Shown: positions 18,759 to 27,407 of the stretch, one piece after another | How positions within the stretch are numbered: the stretch's first letter is position 1 | How the letters are laid out: each line of letters begins with the position of its first letter | Program-made: the position numbers and the translations under genes | Source of the DNA: Phycisphaeraceae bacterium | GTDB taxonomy: Bacteria; Planctomycetota; Phycisphaerae; Phycisphaerales; Phycisphaeraceae | DNA length: 64,000 bases | Reading direction: 5' to 3' | Assembly: GCA_029260655.1 (NCBI GenBank) | Contig: JAJDCU010000043.1 | Coordinates: 1-64,000 of the forward strand | The notes under the pieces: model-generated | What the model saw: only the letters and a program-made list of their open reading frames with translations | What the model was told of the DNA's origin: nothing | Database searches by the model: none

Positions 18759-20909
18759 TTAGGAGTCACGTCGCCTCAACATGACCCCCATCACACCCAC
18801 ACCGATCACCACCGCGCTCATCGGCTCGGGGACGGCGGCGGTTAGGGCTTTGGATTTGTAGCGGACGTTGTTGTTTCGGCCGCTGTTGCCTCGGCTGTTT
18901 GAGGTGAATGACTGGTTCTGCCAGGGGTTGGCGTTGCTGTAGATATCGGCCAGGTCTTCGAGTTCGTGGCGGTCCAGTTCGCGGCGGACTTCGCCCAGGC
19001 TCAGTTGGCCGTGGGACACGGCGTCGTGGTCGTCGAAGTCGTCGTCGAGGCCGATCAGGTGGAGGATTTCGTGTTCGGCGGCGGTCTGGTAGTCGTACTG
19101 GTTGTCGTCGATTTCGTCTGCGTCTTCGCCGGTGAACCAGTTGACGGAGCTGTTCATCCGGGCGATGGCCTTGCCGCCGAGGTCTGCGGCGTCCTGCCCG
19201 AGGCGCATCTGGTTGCCGTGGTCGTCCTCTGAGATAGCGAACTCGGCGATCCCGAGCTTGCCTCCGAGGGCAACGTTGTCGGCCTCGCCGAACAGGATGT
19301 TGTGATCGGCGGTCGGGTCGGTGGTCAGCTCTATTATCATGTCCATGTCCGCGGCTTGCATGGACTGGTTGATCTGGCGGATCGCGCTACCCAGGGCGTT
19401 TAGCTTGTCAGACCCGAGATTGCTGTAGTCATCAACCAGCACGATCAGCGGCTTGGTTGCCTTGCTCGACGGGGCGGCGGGGGTTGCCTGGCTGGGTTGG
19501 TAGCTGGCTTGGGCCGGGAGGGCGATCTTTTCGGGCTTGGCGTGATCGTCATGACGGTCGTGTTCGTAGGCATCGTCTTCGTGCTGCTTCGGAGCCGAGG
19601 TAGCTGCTGCCTGCTTGGGGAGCGCTGCGGAGGTCGGTGTCGTGGCTTGAGGGCGGTGGGTATTGGTGACAGGGGCATAGACCTGCTTAGTCAGCGCACC
19701 GCGGGAATCATCGTCGTCCCTATGGCTTAGGCTTGACGGGGTGGTGGGGCGGTTTGCCTTCGCGGTCGACTGGCCGGCGTGGTCGTCCTTTTCGTAGCCG
19801 TCACCGTGGTCGTCCTCGTAGGCATCGCGGTCGTGCGAATCGCCTTTGGGCTTTGCAGCGGTCGTCGGCCGCTGTGGGATGGCGGAGGCGAAGGGCGCGT
19901 GGGGCGCTACGGGAATGGCCGAACCTGTCACGGTAGCGGCGGGCCTTGTCGTGAAAGCGTGCCTGTCGTCATCGTCATCATCCACGTCATCCTTGTGGTC
20001 GACCCGGGCGATGGAATAGGTCGGGCTGATCGACGGCGCCTTGTCCTTGGGCGTGGCCACTGCGATGTGGGAGCTTACGGCGATTGTTCGTTCATTTTCG
20101 TCGGGCTCGGTCTTCGCGACGGGTGCGGATTTCTGCGCGATAGGCAGCCCCGGCCGGGATGCCTGGGACGGGATGATCGTGGCGGTGGGGGGGCTCGCGG
20201 TCACCGGGGCGACTTTCGGCGAGGCGTCTTGGGTCTGCGCAAGTGTTACGGTCGCCACGTCCTGCGTAGCGACCAGAGCGGTGTCTGGCCCATCGGTGCT
20301 CGGGGCCTGTGCTTCAGCGCCTTCGGCATCCTCATCTGCATCCGCCGCGGGGAGAAGTGATGAAGTCACGAGGTTTGCATCGACGAGGAACGAGCTCTCG
20401 GTCAGTTGTTCGCTGTCGACCTGGCCGTACCCAAGGATGAGGTACTCACGTTCGGGCAGCGCTTCGGGTCGGCGCCAGACCAGCGGGTTGAAGGAAATCA
20501 TGTACTCATCTTCGGGCGTGACATATGGCTGGTCGGTGTGGATGAGGTTGGACTGGTCGACCCGCCGGACCATACGCCTGTGCTGGCCGGCCTGATCGTG
20601 ATCCAAAGCCTGTTGCTGATCCTGTTCGACTTCGTCCTGCTCCTGCTGTTTCTGTTGAAGTTTCATCCTCAGGAACCTGAGCCGGGCCCGCGACATCAGG
20701 TCGTGGAGGCTTTGGCCGTTGAGTTGTCTGTGCGATGTGGCATAGGTGTCATGGCCGAAAGTCTGAAGCTCGGCCTGCTGCGGATCGGGTTGGTGATAGC
20801 CGGGCGATGGGTCATGGCCAGGCGTTGACAGGACGATCGTCAGGCACACCGCGGAACCCGCTAGCAGCAGGGCGTGGGGGGCGTACTTTTTCAGATGGAT
20901 ATGCGCCAT
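18759..20909 (-). CDS. PEP-CTERM exported matrixin-like metalloprotease, Asp/His-rich
   Basis: 716 aa. An N-terminal signal peptide or anchor (HALLLAGSAVCLTIVLS), a long low-complexity middle with several Asp/His-rich blocks (DDVDDDDDDRHAF, HEDDAYEHDRHDDH), then a metzincin zinc motif AAEHEILHLIGLDDDFDDH near residue 625. The C-terminal tail VPEPMSAVVIGVGVMGVMLRRR is a PEP-CTERM sorting signal, cut and handled by exosortase. The protein is thus probably a secreted or surface-attached zinc protease. The third zinc ligand is uncertain because the usual H-x5-H is extended. Its neighbours to 23.9 kb are also exported, and one is Asp/His-rich. Confidence 0.8.
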   Translation of the reverse strand: MAHIHLKKYAPHALLLAGSAVCLTIVLSTPGHDPSPGYHQPDPQQAELQTFGHDTYATSHRQLNGQSLHDLMSRARLRFLRMKLQQKQQEQDEVEQDQQQALDHDQAGQHRRMVRRVDQSNLIHTDQPYVTPEDEYMISFNPLVWRRPEALPEREYLILGYGQVDSEQLTESSFLVDANLVTSSLLPAADADEDAEGAEAQAPSTDGPDTALVATQDVATVTLAQTQDASPKVAPVTASPPTATIIPSQASRPGLPIAQKSAPVAKTEPDENERTIAVSSHIAVATPKDKAPSISPTYSIARVDHKDDVDDDDDDRHAFTTRPAATVTGSAIPVAPHAPFASAIPQRPTTAAKPKGDSHDRDAYEDDHGDGYEKDDHAGQSTAKANRPTTPSSLSHRDDDDSRGALTKQVYAPVTNTHRPQATTPTSAALPKQAAATSAPKQHEDDAYEHDRHDDHAKPEKIALPAQASYQPSQATPAAPSSKATKPLIVLVDDYSNLGSDKLNALGSAIRQINQSMQAADMDMIIELTTDPTADHNILFGEADNVALGGKLGIAEFAISEDDHGNQMRLGQDAADLGGKAIARMNSSVNWFTGEDADEIDDNQYDYQTAAEHEILHLIGLDDDFDDHDAVSHGQLSLGEVRRELDRHELEDLADIYSNANPWQNQSFTSNSRGNSGRNNNVRYKSKALTAAVPEPMSAVVIGVGVMGVMLRRRDS

Positions 20910-21272
20910 GACTTACCTCTCCCAAAAGTTCGAACCGGCCGGACATGCACGTAGACAACCACCGATACCGGGACCGACGTTTTTCATCGATCCTCTGGGA
21001 TGGGTGTGTCCCGCCTGACGGGCGACGATGCATTCACGCCACCGGCCGCCGTCTTCCCTCCAGAACGGCGATCAGATATCGGTGACGATAGACCCTACCA
21101 GTATAAACCACGTCCTGGCTGATTAGAATGTTTTTTGTTGCGAAAGTCGCGTATCGGAAAAGGCGGCTATGGGGCGTAGCGATCTGGGGAGATAGGGGGT
21201 TTTGGTGGTCTGGATTGACTGGGCAGGCCTCGATCCTAAGCGGCCTAAGTGACTTAGCGGATTTAAGCCATG
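20910..21272. other. non-coding upstream region of the PEP-CTERM protease gene
   Basis: About 360 bp with no credible ORF. It must contain the promoter of the 18759-20909 gene, but no clear -35/-10 or sigma-54 element was seen. Confidence 0.35.
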
Positions 21273-21302
21273 AAAAAAACGACGGCCCATTACGGGCCGC
21301 CG
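21273..21302 (-). terminator. Rho-independent terminator of the 21370 gene
   Basis: On the minus strand CGGCGGCCC and GGGCCGTCG form a 9-bp stem with one G-U pair and a GTAAT loop, followed by seven T. It lies 68 bases after the stop codon. Confidence 0.85.
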
Positions 21303-21369
21303 CTTCACTTGGAGGAAAAACTTGTCAGGTGGCCGGTCGGTTGCACCGGCACATCACGCCTATCACCGA

Positions 21370-22092
21370 TCAATCGTACGACGCATCGACCATGTCGCCG
21401 GCTTCCAGAGCCTCGGGCGTGGTGCCCAGAGTTACCAGGACGACCAGGTCCTGGAAGTCCGCGTAGGCAGAGTCCACGTCGTCCGTGGCCAACTCGAACA
21501 GGTAGATGACCTGATTGATATCCAGGGACATCGTGTTGGTGTCGGTGTCGATGTAGGTAGCAACCAGATCAGCGGCGTCGGCCTGATCCCCAAAACCATC
21601 AATATTGGGTACCGGGTCGCCGTTACGCAGAACCATGACCATGTCCGACGGCTGACTCGTGTTGCGCGACTTCCATTCACTCAAGTCGAAATGCCAGCTC
21701 GTACTGGCGACAGCGATAGATACGGACGGGTCGAAGACCTGTGGAACGATGAAGTGCCGCGGGGGTGAGTGGTCGTTGACGTCACCCGCTTCCGGGTCGT
21801 CCAGCGGGCCGAAGGGCTCGTAGATCTGGCCATCGACGATCAGCTGTGTGGTCACGGGAAAATCGGTGCCGTTATACGAGATCGCCGCGCCAAGGACTGA
21901 TACCTTCACGGCAAAGTCTTCGGTGGGGACCACCCGGTCATCGCTGATGGTAAAGTCGATCGGGGTGTCGGCCTGCGCCCACGCGGCGGGGGCCAGGACG
22001 GCTCCAAGACACACTAGTCCGGCCCATTTAGGGAGGCGGGCGGAGGCGGGCCGGTCTCCGCTGGCCGTTGGCTTACGACGAGAAACAATCAT
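21370..22092 (-). CDS. exported protein of unknown function
   Basis: 240 aa from ATG 22092 (MIVSRRKP), with AAGGG about 10 bases upstream; earlier ATGs in the ORF track give an unlikely leader. Signal peptide WAGLVCLGAVLAPAAWAQA. The mature part looks beta-rich and acidic (TDDVDSAYADFQDLVVLVTLG), with no cysteines after the signal and no PEP-CTERM tail. The C-terminus DASYD resembles the ending of the divergent neighbour (SDSYD). The family is not recognised. The gene pairs head to head with the Asp/His-rich gene. Confidence 0.7.
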   Translation of the reverse strand: MIVSRRKPTASGDRPASARLPKWAGLVCLGAVLAPAAWAQADTPIDFTISDDRVVPTEDFAVKVSVLGAAISYNGTDFPVTTQLIVDGQIYEPFGPLDDPEAGDVNDHSPPRHFIVPQVFDPSVSIAVASTSWHFDLSEWKSRNTSQPSDMVMVLRNGDPVPNIDGFGDQADAADLVATYIDTDTNTMSLDINQVIYLFELATDDVDSAYADFQDLVVLVTLGTTPEALEAGDMVDASYD

Positions 22093-22500
22093 GTTACTAC
22101 CACCCTTCTGCATCACCTCCATGAACGATTGATCACTGCGGCCGGGCGACACTGCCTGCGCCGGGGCCACACGCCGCTTGCATGCCGCTGGATCGTGCGG
22201 AGCGGGACCGAGGTAACTATCCAATACAAGGCGAGCCGGTCAAACGCTGGGCCAGAACTACTTTAGCCTTCAGGCTGCCGCGTATCGGTTGTATGGGATA
22301 TCCCGTCCAGGGTGGTTATCGGCTGTGCGGGCGGGGGCGGGTGTCGGCCTTGACGCCTCGCAACCCGTTCGCCAAAAGGTTTTTATCGCATGGGGCGGTT
22401 TTTGTATTTGCCCCTCTAGTGGATTGAATCGTACGGTTTCCCTGCGACTTGTTTAGTCGACGCCGGGTGGATGGTTTTACCGACTCAAAAGGGCGACACT
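22093..22500. other. divergent promoter region of two exported-protein genes
   Basis: About 400 bp between the starts of the 21370-22092 and 22501-23895 genes. I see no strong palindrome or consensus promoter. Shared regulation is possible but not shown by sequence. Confidence 0.35.
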
Positions 22501-23895
22501 TTGAAGAAATCGACGAAAGTAAAGATCGGGGTTGCCGGGACGAGCCTGCTGCTGACGATGGGGACGCTTGAAGCGTTCTGGACCAATACCGACGGGGTGT
22601 CGCCCACCGACGGGAAGGTGTTGTACGGGATCAACCGGGATTCCGGGCAACTGTTCCGGTACGGCTTTGATGCGCAATGGCCCAGCAACGTCGGGGTGAT
22701 CACGGACGCGGACGGCAACACCATGGCAGGGATCGACGCCTCGGCCTCCATCCCCGGACATCAGAATATCTACGGCTTCTGGACCGACCCGGACGAAGGG
22801 TTGGTCCACTTGGTGTACGTCAACGCTGAGACGGCCGCCGGCACACCCGTCGGGGACGACCTGGGCCAGGGACAGGTTACCGGCGCGACCGCGGCACAGG
22901 TGGCGTTCGTTGACGACCACGACCACGACGACCACGACGACGATGATGATGGCCACGACGATGATCACGACGACGATGATGAACACGACGACGATGATCA
23001 CGGCCACGGTTCCCACGGCGATGACGACGATGATCACGGCCATCACGATGACGATGATGACCACGGTGACCATGACGATGACGACGACGATGATCACGGT
23101 GACCATGACGACGATGATGACGAAGACGATGACGATGACGACGACCACCACCACCATGCCCATGACGAGGCCGCCCTGGGATGGTCCCTCTTCGCGGTGC
23201 AGACCCTAGAAACAGAGCCGGATGACGACGACGATGACCACGAGGATCATGGCCATGGAAACGACGACGACGGGGTCGATGATGACAACCCCGGTAACAG
23301 CGACGGCGTGAACGAACACGGCCAGGGCCACGGCGCCCACGACGGCGACGGTGATGATGACCACGGCCATGACGACGGCCACGATGACCATGATGGCGAT
23401 GACGACGACCATGATGATCACGCCGACCACGATGAGGATGACCATGATGATCACGCCGATGATGATGAACACGGCGACGACGATGACGACGAGCACGAAT
23501 CCGCCTCGGTGACCGGGTACCGCCTGATCCAGGTGGATCACCACTCGGGTGACGTGACAGAGTTGATGACACTGAGCCGGTCGTACGACGGGCTGGCGAC
23601 CACGGACGGGCTGACGTTCATGGGCACCAGCGGATCGGACCTGTACCTGATCGACCCGGTCGCTCAGACCGAGACCCTTGTGGGCGCTTCGGGCCTGGAC
23701 GAGATGTTCGGCCTGGAGTTCGCGGATTCAACACTGATCGGGTTCGAGAACGTGGGCGATCGTCTCGTGCCCGTGGATGTGACGACGGGTTCGCAGTTGG
23801 GTTCACCGGTGAATATCGGCGCATCCAACCTGGGGACGATCGTCTTCATGAACGCATCGGTCGACCCGGCCAGCAACTCGGATTCATACGATTGA
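22501..23895 (+). CDS. exported Asp/His-rich propeller-like protein
   Basis: 464 aa from TTG 22501, which has AAAAGGG at a 7-base spacing and gives a standard signal peptide (MKKSTKVKIGVAGTSLLLTMG); ATG 22471 is the alternative. Flanking parts resemble the DUF4394-type beta structure of secreted proteins (GKVLYGINRDSGQLFRYG; DLYLIDPVAQTETLVG). The middle (about residues 138-335) is two blocks made almost only of Asp and His with some Glu and Gly, separated by AALGWSLFAVQTLE. Such a region should bind divalent metals in quantity. The DNA is a degenerate GAC/CAC/GAT triplet array. The role is unknown; metal capture or mineral contact is a guess. Confidence 0.8.
   Translation: MKKSTKVKIGVAGTSLLLTMGTLEAFWTNTDGVSPTDGKVLYGINRDSGQLFRYGFDAQWPSNVGVITDADGNTMAGIDASASIPGHQNIYGFWTDPDEGLVHLVYVNAETAAGTPVGDDLGQGQVTGATAAQVAFVDDHDHDDHDDDDDGHDDDHDDDDEHDDDDHGHGSHGDDDDDHGHHDDDDDHGDHDDDDDDDHGDHDDDDDEDDDDDDDHHHHAHDEAALGWSLFAVQTLETEPDDDDDDHEDHGHGNDDDGVDDDNPGNSDGVNEHGQGHGAHDGDGDDDHGHDDGHDDHDGDDDDHDDHADHDEDDHDDHADDDEHGDDDDDEHESASVTGYRLIQVDHHSGDVTELMTLSRSYDGLATTDGLTFMGTSGSDLYLIDPVAQTETLVGASGLDEMFGLEFADSTLIGFENVGDRLVPVDVTTGSQLGSPVNIGASNLGTIVFMNASVDPASNSDSYD
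22909..23503 (+). repeat. degenerate GAY/CAY triplet array encoding Asp/His tracts
   Basis: Almost every codon is GAC, GAT, CAC or CAT over about 250 bases, then a 60-base break, then again about 280 bases. The mix of synonymous codons shows it is an old or selected array and not a fresh slippage product. Confidence 0.8.
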
Positions 23896-23930
23896 CCCGT
23901 GCTGCCTGAAACATAATGACCCTATAGAAA

Positions 23931-23961
23931 GCGGGGCGTCGAAAGGCGTCCCGCCTTTTTT
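23931..23961 (+). terminator. Rho-independent terminator of the Asp/His-rich gene
   Basis: GCGGGGCGTC and GGCGTCCCGC form a 10-bp stem with two G-U pairs and a GAAA loop, followed by CTTTTTTG. It lies 36 bases after the stop codon. Confidence 0.88.
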
Positions 23962-24001
23962 GTGTAATACACCTTCGGATTAACCCCCGTGCTTTTGCGA
24001 A

Positions 24002-24048
24002 GCCCACGTTCTTTAAACGTGGGCATTGCGTCGTGCATGAATGCACGA
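24002..24048. repeat. two adjacent hairpins, REP or IS200/IS605-end-like
   Basis: GCCCACGTT/AACGTGGGC (24002-24024) and TCGTGCAT/ATGCACGA (24031-24048) are two perfect small hairpins 6 bases apart. The first shares its AAGCCCACG outline with the hairpin at 14485. Subterminal hairpins of IS200/IS605 elements and REP sequences look like this, but no transposase gene is near. Confidence 0.45.
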
Positions 24049-24086
24049 GTATTTGTGAGATGGTGTATAAGCGGCGCAATAGTGAT

Positions 24087-24905
24087 TCAGGTTATGTCCT
24101 GCCTGACCGCGATCAGGGCCGCCTGCCTGCCGGTTCGGCCGTGGTCCCGCCGGTGGCTGAAGAAGTCTTCTTCGTGGTCAAATGTGCAGCGGTCGGTCCG
24201 GTCGATCTGGTGTGACGGGATGCCGGACCGCTCAAGCTCAAGCCCTACCGCGCCGGGCAGGTCGATGTGCGGTTTGTTCCAGCCGGACCGGTGCACCGCC
24301 CGCCCAAGCCCCGCGTCTTCAAACGCCTGCGCCACCTCCGGCCCGACCTCATAGCGGTTGCCCCCGATGCAGGGACCGACCGCCGCGAACAGATCGCCGG
24401 GCCCGACGCCAAATGATCGAACCAGTGTTTCAACGGCGCTTGGCGCGACACCCGTCACAACGCCGCGCCAACCAGCGTGGATCGCAGACACCACACGCCC
24501 TGTTCGATCACTCAGCAGCACCGGTACGCAGTCCGCTACACGCACCATCAGAAGCAGCCCCGGCTTGTCGGTGGCGATCGCATCGGCGCGGGGCGCATCC
24601 ACCGGCCTGACCGGCTCGGCAGGGGGGAGCCAGACCTCCCGGCCATGCACCTGGTTCACCTGCACGCGGACATGCCGACGGCAACCCAGCGCCCGGCGCA
24701 CCCGGCGGAAGTTCTCCGCGACGTTCGTGTTCGCGTCGGCATCAGGGTCGTTCATCAGTGATGCCAGATTCAATGAAGCGAAAGGCTCGGGGCTGACCCC
24801 GCCTAGCCGGGTTGTGAACCCGTGGGGCACCCCGACGCCGCGCAGCAAGGGCGATTGGTAGGTCACCACCGCGTTCTCGTGTTCGGTGCGAAGAAGCTGG
24901 GGCAT
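24087..24905 (-). CDS. pgeF: YfiH/PgeF-family purine nucleoside phosphorylase / peptidoglycan editing factor
   Basis: 272 aa 'multicopper polyphenol oxidase (laccase)' family protein. The zinc site is intact: QVHGRE (H87), VADCVPVL (C126) and IHAGWRG (H143), with FFSHRRD near the C-terminus. E. coli YfiH edits miscoded UDP-MurNAc peptides; other members act on adenosine and inosine. It starts 2 bases after the Hsp70 stop codon, so it is the second gene of that operon. Normal length, nothing missing. Confidence 0.92.
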   Translation of the reverse strand: MPQLLRTEHENAVVTYQSPLLRGVGVPHGFTTRLGGVSPEPFASLNLASLMNDPDADANTNVAENFRRVRRALGCRRHVRVQVNQVHGREVWLPPAEPVRPVDAPRADAIATDKPGLLLMVRVADCVPVLLSDRTGRVVSAIHAGWRGVVTGVAPSAVETLVRSFGVGPGDLFAAVGPCIGGNRYEVGPEVAQAFEDAGLGRAVHRSGWNKPHIDLPGAVGLELERSGIPSHQIDRTDRCTFDHEEDFFSHRRDHGRTGRQAALIAVRQDIT

Positions 24906-24907
24906 GG

Positions 24908-26920
24908 TCAGTCGGTCGGACGCTTGGCCGGGGTGATCTGATCTTCGCGCAGCGTCTTGGCGATCGCCAATTCCGCCAGCCGGACCGTTGCTTTATCCAT
25001 CGCGTCCAAAACTTCGTGGAACCTGTCGGGGTCGGTTGACGCCGTATCGGCAAGGGCTCGTACCTGCGATACTTTTTCTTCGATCGCCTGCCGGGACGCC
25101 GTGTCCAGCTCGTCACCGACCTTGTCTAACTGTTTCTCGATCGCGCGGATGTCCAGCCGGGCCTGGTTGCGCAGGTCGATCAGCCGGTGGGCGGTCATGT
25201 CCTCAGCCGCGTGCTCGTAGCTCTCGGCCTCCATCCGCTGAACCTCCGCCTGGGTCAGCCCGTGGTTGGGGACGATCTGGATCGACGCGCGCTTGCCGCT
25301 GCGCTGCTCCACCGCCTGCACGCTCAAGACCCCGTTGGCGTCGACCAGAAAAGTCACATGGACCTTCGGCAGGCCCGCGGGCATCGGGGGGATCCCCTTG
25401 AGCTCGAACTCGCCCAGCGATCGGCAATCGCTGACCAACTCACGTTCGCCCTGCAGGACGTGGACCTTGATGTTGGTCTGCCCGTCGGCGTAGGTCGAAA
25501 ACATCTCCGTCGCCTGCGCGGGGATCGTCGAGTTCGCCATCACCAGCTTCGACACCGCGCCGCCCATCGTCTCGATCCCAAGGCTCAGGGGGATCACGTC
25601 CAGCAGCAGCATGTCACGGTTGATCCCCGCCAGGATCGACCCCTGCACCGCCGCGCCCAGGGCCACCACCTCGTCGGGGTTCAGCGCGGTGTACGGCTCG
25701 GTCTTGAATAGCTCGCCGACGCGCCGGCGCACCAGCGGGATCCGCGTAGATCCGCCGACCATCACGACACGGTCGAGATCGTCCGCCGAACACTTGGCGC
25801 TCCGCAGCGCATCTCGGCAGCAACGCAGGGTCTTGTCGATCCAGGGCCCGATCATCTTCTCAAGCTCGCTGCGCGTCAGTGTCCGTTGATACACCCGCGG
25901 CTTGGCTCCATCATCTGCGCCCAGATCGACCTCGATCTGCGCCGATGCTTCATTCGTTAGCCGGACCTTCGTCGCCTCGGCGAAGTTGCGGAAAGCCTGC
26001 CGCGTCGACGCCGGGAACTCGATCTGCTCGCCGAACTGTTCGCGGACCCCCTCTTGGATCAACTCGACGATCATCCGGTCGACATCGTCGCCGCCTAAGT
26101 GCGTGTCCCCCGCGGTCGAAAGCACCTGGTCGACCCGGCCGTCTTCGGTCTGCATCAGCCGCAGGACCGACACGTCGAACGTCCCGCCGCCAAGGTCGAA
26201 GACAGCGACGGTTTGTCTTGGGGGTTGGGGGTTGGGGGTTGGGGATTGGGGTTCCGTACTACAAGCCTCGGGATTGAGCTTGGTGCTTAGTGTGACCGAT
26301 CCGTCAGCTTTCTTCTGCCCCAAATCCGAATCCCCAACCCCCAATCCCAAATCATACGCCAGCGCCGCGGCGGTCGGTTCGTTGACGATCCGTACCACCT
26401 CGAGCCCGGCGATCCGTCCGGCGTCTCTTGTGGCCTGGCGCTGCGCGTCGTCGAAGTAGGCAGGCACCGTCACCACCGCCTTGCGCACCGGCTGATCCAG
26501 CGCAGACTCCGCCCACGACCGCAACTCTTTTAAGATCGTCGCGCTGACCTCCTGCGGGCTCTTGATGCTGCCGCCGATCTTCACCCGGGCCGTGTCGTGT
26601 TCACCTTCAACGATCTCGTACGGCAGATATCCAAGCTCGCCTTGCAGATCTGCGATCCCCCGGCCCATCAGCCGTTTGACGCTGAAAACCGTGTTGGTCG
26701 GGTGCTCCACCGCGTGGCCATGCGCTTCTTGCCCGACGGCCTGAACCGATCCGTCCGACACGCCGTAACGCACCACGCTGGGCATCAGCCGCTGCCCGCC
26801 GGGCCCTTCTAAGATCCTCGGCCCACGCTCATCGCAGTACGCCACCAGCGAGTTGGTCGTCCCCAGATCAATCCCGATGATCGGCTCGGCTGGCGCCTTG
26901 GTTTGCTTCGATCCCGTCAT
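24908..26920 (-). CDS. Hsp70 chaperone, HscA-like DnaK paralogue, with C-rich repeat insertion
   Basis: 670 aa. Nucleotide-binding domain: [10 protein letters not shown] (residues 15-24), [52 protein letters not shown]. Substrate-binding domain from about residue 450 ([10 protein letters not shown]). The phrase [16 protein letters not shown] and the short helical lid point to HscA-type or other specialised Hsp70s rather than the main DnaK. Between [11 protein letters not shown] and the [10 protein letters not shown] strand there is an unusual extra segment (about residues 193-236: [11 protein letters not shown]...[13 protein letters not shown]), partly encoded by G-rich repeats shared with mtnA. 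The frame is kept, and the insertion falls in a surface loop of the ATPase domain. Confidence 0.88.
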   Translation of the reverse strand: MTGSKQTKAPAEPIIGIDLGTTNSLVAYCDERGPRILEGPGGQRLMPSVVRYGVSDGSVQAVGQEAHGHAVEHPTNTVFSVKRLMGRGIADLQGELGYLPYEIVEGEHDTARVKIGGSIKSPQEVSATILKELRSWAESALDQPVRKAVVTVPAYFDDAQRQATRDAGRIAGLEVVRIVNEPTAAALAYDLGLGVGDSDLGQKKADGSVTLSTKLNPEACSTEPQSPTPNPQPPRQTVAVFDLGGGTFDVSVLRLMQTEDGRVDQVLSTAGDTHLGGDDVDRMIVELIQEGVREQFGEQIEFPASTRQAFRNFAEATKVRLTNEASAQIEVDLGADDGAKPRVYQRTLTRSELEKMIGPWIDKTLRCCRDALRSAKCSADDLDRVVMVGGSTRIPLVRRRVGELFKTEPYTALNPDEVVALGAAVQGSILAGINRDMLLLDVIPLSLGIETMGGAVSKLVMANSTIPAQATEMFSTYADGQTNIKVHVLQGERELVSDCRSLGEFELKGIPPMPAGLPKVHVTFLVDANGVLSVQAVEQRSGKRASIQIVPNHGLTQAEVQRMEAESYEHAAEDMTAHRLIDLRNQARLDIRAIEKQLDKVGDELDTASRQAIEEKVSQVRALADTASTDPDRFHEVLDAMDKATVRLAELAIAKTLREDQITPAKRPTD
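26218..26353 (-). repeat. G-rich telomere-like repeats inside the Hsp70 gene
   Basis: Plus-strand GGGGGTTGGGGGTTGGGGG at 26218-26250 and, inverted, CCCCAACCCCCAATCCCAAA from 26332 bracket about 80 bases. The second is identical over 22 bp to the copy in mtnA at 8532. The two halves form an inverted pair, as if one mobile hairpin had inserted in frame. Confidence 0.8.
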
Positions 26921-27020
26921 AGGGCGAAAGTGTAGGCCACCTAGGGTGCCCGGACCAGCCCGAGAATACCCCCGCGATTTCCCCCGGTATCACCCCCGGG
27001 ACTGCCCCGACGGATACAGC

Positions 27021-27398
27021 ATGCCGACCTACCAGATCATTATCGAAGCGACTTTCACCGCGTCCCACGCCCTGCGCCTGCCCGATGGCGGCTACGAGCC
27101 AACGCACAGCCACGACTGGCCCGTCGCTGTGACCGTGCAGAGCGACAAGCTCGACGCCATGGCCTGCGTGATGGACTTCCACGATCTGGAAAGGATCGTC
27201 GCTGATGTGCTTGACCCCTGGCGAGACCAGCACCTCAATGATGTGGCCCCGTTTGCTAACGAAGCGCTGAACCCAAGCGCCGAGCGCATCGCCGAGCAGA
27301 TCGCCCTGGCGGTCGCCAAGCAACTACCGCCGGGCGTTTCACTCACCGAGGCCCGCGTCGGGGAAGCGCAAGGATGTACGGCGGTATACCGGGTGTGA
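27021..27398 (+). CDS. QueD-like 6-pyruvoyl-tetrahydropterin synthase family protein
   Basis: 125 aa from ATG 27021; the longer ORF-track start crosses the Hsp70 promoter. Zinc ligands: TASHAL and THSHDW (for HGHxY). The MDFHDLER and LNDVAPF...PSAERIA motifs of the family are clear, and Glu near residue 113 (EARVGEAQG) fits the substrate anchor. The catalytic Cys that normally precedes the HGH motif by a few residues is absent (GGYEPTHSH). Such Cys-lacking members may do only part of the reaction or use another pterin. A queuosine role is possible given the QueC-like gene at 13 kb, but both are degenerate at key sites. Confidence 0.8.
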   Translation: MPTYQIIIEATFTASHALRLPDGGYEPTHSHDWPVAVTVQSDKLDAMACVMDFHDLERIVADVLDPWRDQHLNDVAPFANEALNPSAERIAEQIALAVAKQLPPGVSLTEARVGEAQGCTAVYRV

Positions 27399-27407
27399 GA
27401 TTTGTAT

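Noticed and set aside
22909-23503. CRISPR-like periodicity
   Set aside because: The repetition is a codon-level Asp/His array with no constant repeat and no spacers.
22477-23572. Long minus-strand ORFs of Val/Ile or His/Arg runs opposite the Asp/His tract
   Set aside because: They are shadow frames of the GAY/CAY triplet array.
24087-24905. Annotation as a true multicopper laccase
   Set aside because: The His/Cys pattern and length are those of the YfiH/PgeF family, which is not a blue copper oxidase.
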